In this document: positions 60,882 through 64,000 of the stretch, piece by piece
Layout of the letters: each line of letters opens with the position of its first letter
Numbering within the stretch: position 1 is the stretch's first letter
From: Pseudomonas sp. BN411
Lineage (GTDB): Bacteria; Pseudomonadota; Gammaproteobacteria; Pseudomonadales; Pseudomonadaceae
DNA: 64,000 bases
Direction: 5' to 3'
Assembly (NCBI RefSeq): GCF_029871235.1
Contig: NZ_SSOM01000067.1
Coordinates: 372,001 to 436,000, forward strand
The notes under the pieces: model-generated
What the model was told of the DNA's origin: nothing
The model's database searches: none
What the model saw: the letters and a program-made list of their open reading frames with translations, nothing else
Made by a program: the position numbers and the translations under genes

Positions 60882-62051
60882 ATGCAATCCGTCGAAGCCA
60901 TCAAACTGCAAACCTCCATCGAAGGCTGGGCCGAACAGGACCCCGAATCCGCCTTCACCCTGCCGTCGCGCTATTTCTTCGATGAGAGCCTGTTCAAGGC
61001 CGAACGCGACCGCATCTTCATGCATGCCTGGCATGTGGCCGGGCACAAGAGCGAGTTCCGCGAGCCGGGCCAGTACGTGGTTGTGGATATGTTCGACCAG
61101 AGTGTGGTGGTGGCGCGCAGCATGAAGGGCGAGATCCGTGCCTTCCACAACGTCTGCCAGCACCGCGGCAACCGCCTGCTGGAAGGCCGTCGCGGCACCA
61201 CCGGCGGCGTGGTGCGCTGCGCCTACCACTCCTGGTGCTACGAGATGGACGGCAGCCTGCGCAGCGCGCCGCGTTGCGAGCGGATGAAGGACTTCGAGCT
61301 GCAGCAATTCAACATCCCGCAGGTGCGGGTGGAGGAACTGGGCGGCTTCATCTACTTCAACCTCGATCCCAATGCGCCGTCCCTGGCCGAGCTGTTCCCC
61401 GGCGCCGACGAGGAGATGCACCGGGTGTTCCCCGATCTCGAACGTATGCGCTTGATCGAGGAGCAGGACGTGATCGTGCCGGCCAACTGGAAGGTGATCA
61501 TGGACAACTCCATCGAGGGTTATCACTTCAAGCTGTCCGGCCCCTGCCACATCGATCTGGCCAAGCTGATCGACTTCAAGGGCTACCGCCTGACCAAGCG
61601 CGACAACTGGTGGACCTACATCGCCCCGGCCAACCTCCAGGCCGGCGAAGCCTACGGCGTGAAGTTGCGGGAAGACCTGAATCCGGACGAGTGCTTCTTC
61701 AACATCGGCATGTGGCCGAACAACACCTTCTACACCTTCCCGTTCTCCGAGTTCCTAGGCACCTTCATCATGATTCCGCTGGATGCCGAGCGTTCCCTGC
61801 TGCGCTTCGGCTACTACAGCTCGAACGAAGAGACAGCGGAGGTCAGCAAGGCCTGCATGCGCTGGATGAACGAAGAGCTGGGGCCGGAAGACATCGAGCT
61901 CAACATCACCGTGCAGAAGGGTCTGCATTCCCTCGGCTACGACCAGGGCCGCTACATGATCGACGCCCAGCGCAGCAACGAGAGCGAGCACCTGGTGCAT
62001 CACTTCCACCGCCTGGTGTTCAAGGGCATCCATGGCGAGGAGCGGGCCTGA
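60882..62051 (+). CDS. Rieske-type aromatic/quaternary-amine oxygenase, alpha subunit
   Basis: A 389-residue oxygenase. The Rieske cluster is bound by Cys92, His94, Cys113 and His116 (CQH...CAYH). The catalytic iron site has His215 and His223 in EGYHFKLSGPCH, with the electron-bridging acid nearby (DNSIEG). Relatives include glycine betaine monooxygenase GbcA, carnitine oxygenase CntA and choline monooxygenase. The ATG at 60882 follows GGGAGGAGTACC. No reductase gene is adjacent, so it must borrow one. Context with a choline-type binding protein and a GMC enzyme suggests a quaternary amine substrate (inference). Confidence 0.88.
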   Translation: MQSVEAIKLQTSIEGWAEQDPESAFTLPSRYFFDESLFKAERDRIFMHAWHVAGHKSEFREPGQYVVVDMFDQSVVVARSMKGEIRAFHNVCQHRGNRLLEGRRGTTGGVVRCAYHSWCYEMDGSLRSAPRCERMKDFELQQFNIPQVRVEELGGFIYFNLDPNAPSLAELFPGADEEMHRVFPDLERMRLIEEQDVIVPANWKVIMDNSIEGYHFKLSGPCHIDLAKLIDFKGYRLTKRDNWWTYIAPANLQAGEAYGVKLREDLNPDECFFNIGMWPNNTFYTFPFSEFLGTFIMIPLDAERSLLRFGYYSSNEETAEVSKACMRWMNEELGPEDIELNITVQKGLHSLGYDQGRYMIDAQRSNESEHLVHHFHRLVFKGIHGEERA

Positions 62052-62073
62052 GCCCGCTTCCGGAGGACGTGCC

Positions 62074-63729
62074 ATGTCCGAGTTCGATTACCTGATTGTC
62101 GGCGCCGGCTCGGCCGGCTGCGTGCTGGCCAACCGCCTGGGCGCCGAGCCCGGTGTGAAGGTGTTGGTGCTGGAAGCCGGGCCGCTGGACCAGAGCTGGA
62201 CCATCGACATGCCTTCGGCCGTGGGCATCGTCGTTGGCGGCAGTCGCTACAACTGGAGCTACAGCACTGAGCCCGAGCCCTGGCTGGACAACCGCCGCAT
62301 CGGCACGCCGCGCGGGCGTACCCTGGGTGGCTCCTCGTCCATCAACGGCATGGTCTACATCCGTGGCCATGCCCGCGATTACGACAGCTGGGCCGAGCAG
62401 GGCTGCGACGGCTGGAGCTACCAGGAAGTGCTGCCCTATTTCATCCGCGCGGAGAACCACGAGCACGGCGCCGACGCCTACCACGGCGACGCCGGTCACC
62501 TGCACGTGACCGCGGGCAACATCGACACGCCACTCTGTTCCGCCTTCGTCCAGGCCGGCGTGGAAGCGGGCTATGGGCAGAGCCGCGACCTCAACGGCTT
62601 CCGCCAGGAAGGCTTCGGTCCGGTGGATCGAACCACCCGCAAGGGCAAGCGCTGGAGCACCGCCCGTGGCTACCTGACCGAGGCGTTGCAACGCGGCAAT
62701 GTCACGGTCGCCACCGGTGCTTTGAGCCTGCGCATTCTCTTCGAGGGGCGCCGCGCCTGCGGTATCGAGTACGAGCAGAACGGCGAGGTGCACCAGGCCC
62801 GCGCCCGCCGCGAAGTGATCCTCGCCGCCGGGGCGATCAACTCGCCGCAATTGCTGTTGCTATCGGGCGTCGGTCCGGCGGAGGAAATTCGCGCCCATGG
62901 CCTTCCGGTCGTGCATGACCTGCCCGGCGTCGGCCGGCGCCTCAACGATCATCCGGACACCGTGGTGCAGTACCTGTGCAAGCAGCCGGTGTCGATCTAC
63001 CCCTGGACCCGCGCGCCGGGCAAATGGTGGATCGGCGCGCGCTGGTTCGTCAGCCACGACGGCCTGGCCGCGAGCAACCATTTCGAGGCCGGGGCCTTCA
63101 TCCGTTCGAGGGCGGGCGTCGAGCACCCGGACCTGCAACTCACCTTCATGCCGCTCGCGGTACAGCCGGGCAGCGTTGACCTCGTGCCATCGCACGCCTT
63201 CCAGATTCATATCGACCTGATGCGCCCCACCAGCCTCGGCAGCGTCACCCTGCGCGGCGCCGATCCACGGCTGTCGCCGCGCATCCAGTTCAATTACCTG
63301 AAGACCGAGCAGGACCGCGCCGACATGCGCGCCGGTGCGCGACTGGTGCGGGAGATCATCGAGCAGCCGGCCATGCGCGGGCTGAAAGGCAAGGAGCTGG
63401 TGCCGGGGCCGGATAACCTCAGTGACCAGGCCCTGGATGCCTGGGCCCGGCGTGTGACCGAAACCGGCTACCACGCCAGTGGCACCTGCAAGATGGGGCC
63501 GGCCAGCGACCCGGAAGCGGTGGTCGATCCCGAACTGCGGGTGCACGGGCTGGAAGGCCTACGGGTGGTGGATGCGTCGATCATGCCGATCATCGTCAGT
63601 GGCAACACCAATGCGCCAACCGTGATGATCGCGGAGAAGGCCAGCGATATGATCCGGGGCCAGTCACCCCTGCCTGCGGCCCAGGTCCCGGTATGGACCC
63701 ATCCGGACTGGCGTGGACAACAACGATAA
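62074..63729 (+). CDS. GMC-family oxidoreductase (choline dehydrogenase-like)
   Basis: A 551-residue FAD enzyme of the BetA/GMC family: FAD-binding VGAGSAGCVLANRL at residues 9-22, the GMC signature GRTLGGSSSINGMVYIRG at about residue 80, a second signature near GAINSPQLLLLSGVG, and the catalytic His in YHASGTCKMG (about residue 468). It should oxidise an alcohol, for example a choline-like compound, to the aldehyde. The ATG at 62074 follows CGGAGGACGTGCC and lies 22 bp after the Rieske gene, in one operon. Confidence 0.92.
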   Translation: MSEFDYLIVGAGSAGCVLANRLGAEPGVKVLVLEAGPLDQSWTIDMPSAVGIVVGGSRYNWSYSTEPEPWLDNRRIGTPRGRTLGGSSSINGMVYIRGHARDYDSWAEQGCDGWSYQEVLPYFIRAENHEHGADAYHGDAGHLHVTAGNIDTPLCSAFVQAGVEAGYGQSRDLNGFRQEGFGPVDRTTRKGKRWSTARGYLTEALQRGNVTVATGALSLRILFEGRRACGIEYEQNGEVHQARARREVILAAGAINSPQLLLLSGVGPAEEIRAHGLPVVHDLPGVGRRLNDHPDTVVQYLCKQPVSIYPWTRAPGKWWIGARWFVSHDGLAASNHFEAGAFIRSRAGVEHPDLQLTFMPLAVQPGSVDLVPSHAFQIHIDLMRPTSLGSVTLRGADPRLSPRIQFNYLKTEQDRADMRAGARLVREIIEQPAMRGLKGKELVPGPDNLSDQALDAWARRVTETGYHASGTCKMGPASDPEAVVDPELRVHGLEGLRVVDASIMPIIVSGNTNAPTVMIAEKASDMIRGQSPLPAAQVPVWTHPDWRGQQR

Positions 63730-63756
63730 CCAGAGCACTGACGAGAGGTGCCGAAC

Positions 63757-64000
63757 GTGGAAGGCCTGAACTCCCGGGAACGCCCGCTGGGCGGCGACAG
63801 CACGCTGCGCGTTGGCCTGTTGGTGTTGCCGTCATTCCCCAGCCTGGGGCTGGCGGCGGTGGCCGAACCGCTGGCCATCGCCAATTGGCTGAGCCAGAAG
63901 CCGCTGTTCCAGTGGACCGTGCTGTCGCTGGACGGTCAGCCGGTACAGGCCAGTAATGGCCTGTCCAGCCAGGTGGAGGCAGGCATCAGCCCGGAGCAGG
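63757..64000 (+). CDS. GATase1-AraC type regulator, N-terminal part only
   Basis: The frame opens at a GTG at 63757 preceded by GAGAGGTGCCGAAC and runs off the right edge, giving 81 residues. LRVGLLVLPSFPSLGLAAVAEPLAIANWLS matches the N-terminal DJ-1/PfpI-like (GATase1) domain of regulators such as GbdR, CdhR and ArgR of Pseudomonas, which carry an AraC helix-turn-helix at the C-terminus (outside this window). It follows the GMC gene by 27 bp and probably controls this cluster. Confidence 0.75.
   Translation, partial: MEGLNSRERPLGGDSTLRVGLLVLPSFPSLGLAAVAEPLAIANWLSQKPLFQWTVLSLDGQPVQASNGLSSQVEAGISPEQ

Overview
The window is chromosomal DNA from a Pseudomonas, close to the P. aeruginosa / P. 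resinovorans side of the genus. The order of conserved genes (thioredoxin-like lipoprotein, acyP, proS, oprD, HIT, slyX, dps, aspS, pmpR, ruvCAB, ybgC-tolQRAB-oprL-cpoB, queE-queC, tRNA-Lys, later nadA, bepA, tusA-like, perM, bcp, gcvR-like, dapA, bamC, purC position, tRNA-Ser) matches, from memory, the PA0952 to PA1013 stretch of P. aeruginosa PAO1. High-GC codon use, the OprD porin and the imuA-imuB-dnaE2 cassette fit the same genus. No prophage, transposase, CRISPR array or rRNA operon is visible.

1-24 kb is conserved housekeeping DNA. A PilZ-like protein diverges from a TlpA-type lipoprotein gene that is followed by acyP. Next come a lipoprotein plus proS on the minus strand, a hotdog thioesterase and oprD, with a long upstream region that carries a likely ArgR operator. 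HIT and slyX follow, then a membrane protein with a cold-shock domain, a diguanylate cyclase, dps and a short-chain dehydrogenase. aspS, pmpR, ruvCAB, the Tol-Pal envelope operon and the queuosine genes queE/queC lead to tRNA-Lys(UUU).

24-31.7 kb lies between tRNA-Lys and nadA, a position where related genomes carry variable DNA. Here it holds a three-gene signalling module: a REC-HisKA_3 kinase, a 1429-residue hybrid kinase with four tandem 92-residue HAMP-type repeats and three receiver domains, and a divergent LuxR-type regulator. A small two-helix membrane protein gene follows.

31.7-40.4 kb returns to conserved order: nadA, bepA-like, tusA-like, perM-like, bcp, gcvR-like, dapA, bamC and purC. 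The purC is the long (289-residue) class, not the short class I recall at this position in P. aeruginosa. tRNA-Ser(CGA) ends the block.

40.4-64 kb is more accessory. It contains a small lipoprotein, a SRAP-domain (YedK-like) gene, a secreted PaAP-type aminopeptidase, and the SOS mutagenesis operon imuA-imuB-dnaE2. That operon is preceded by a perfect LexA box, a short leader ORF and an intrinsic terminator. Then come interspersed palindromic repeats, a GreA/B-type factor, a Sel1-repeat protein and rmuC. A three-gene operon (M24 peptidase-fold, alpha/beta hydrolase-SDR fusion, metal-dependent hydrolase) diverges from a MerR-type regulator. A MgtC/DUF4010 membrane protein follows. The last cluster looks like quaternary-amine catabolism: an orphan choline/betaine-type binding protein, a Rieske oxygenase, a GMC oxidoreductase and the start of a GATase1-AraC type regulator cut by the window end.

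Starts were chosen by ribosome binding site and family length. All identifications are from reading the sequence and recalled family knowledge; no database search was run.
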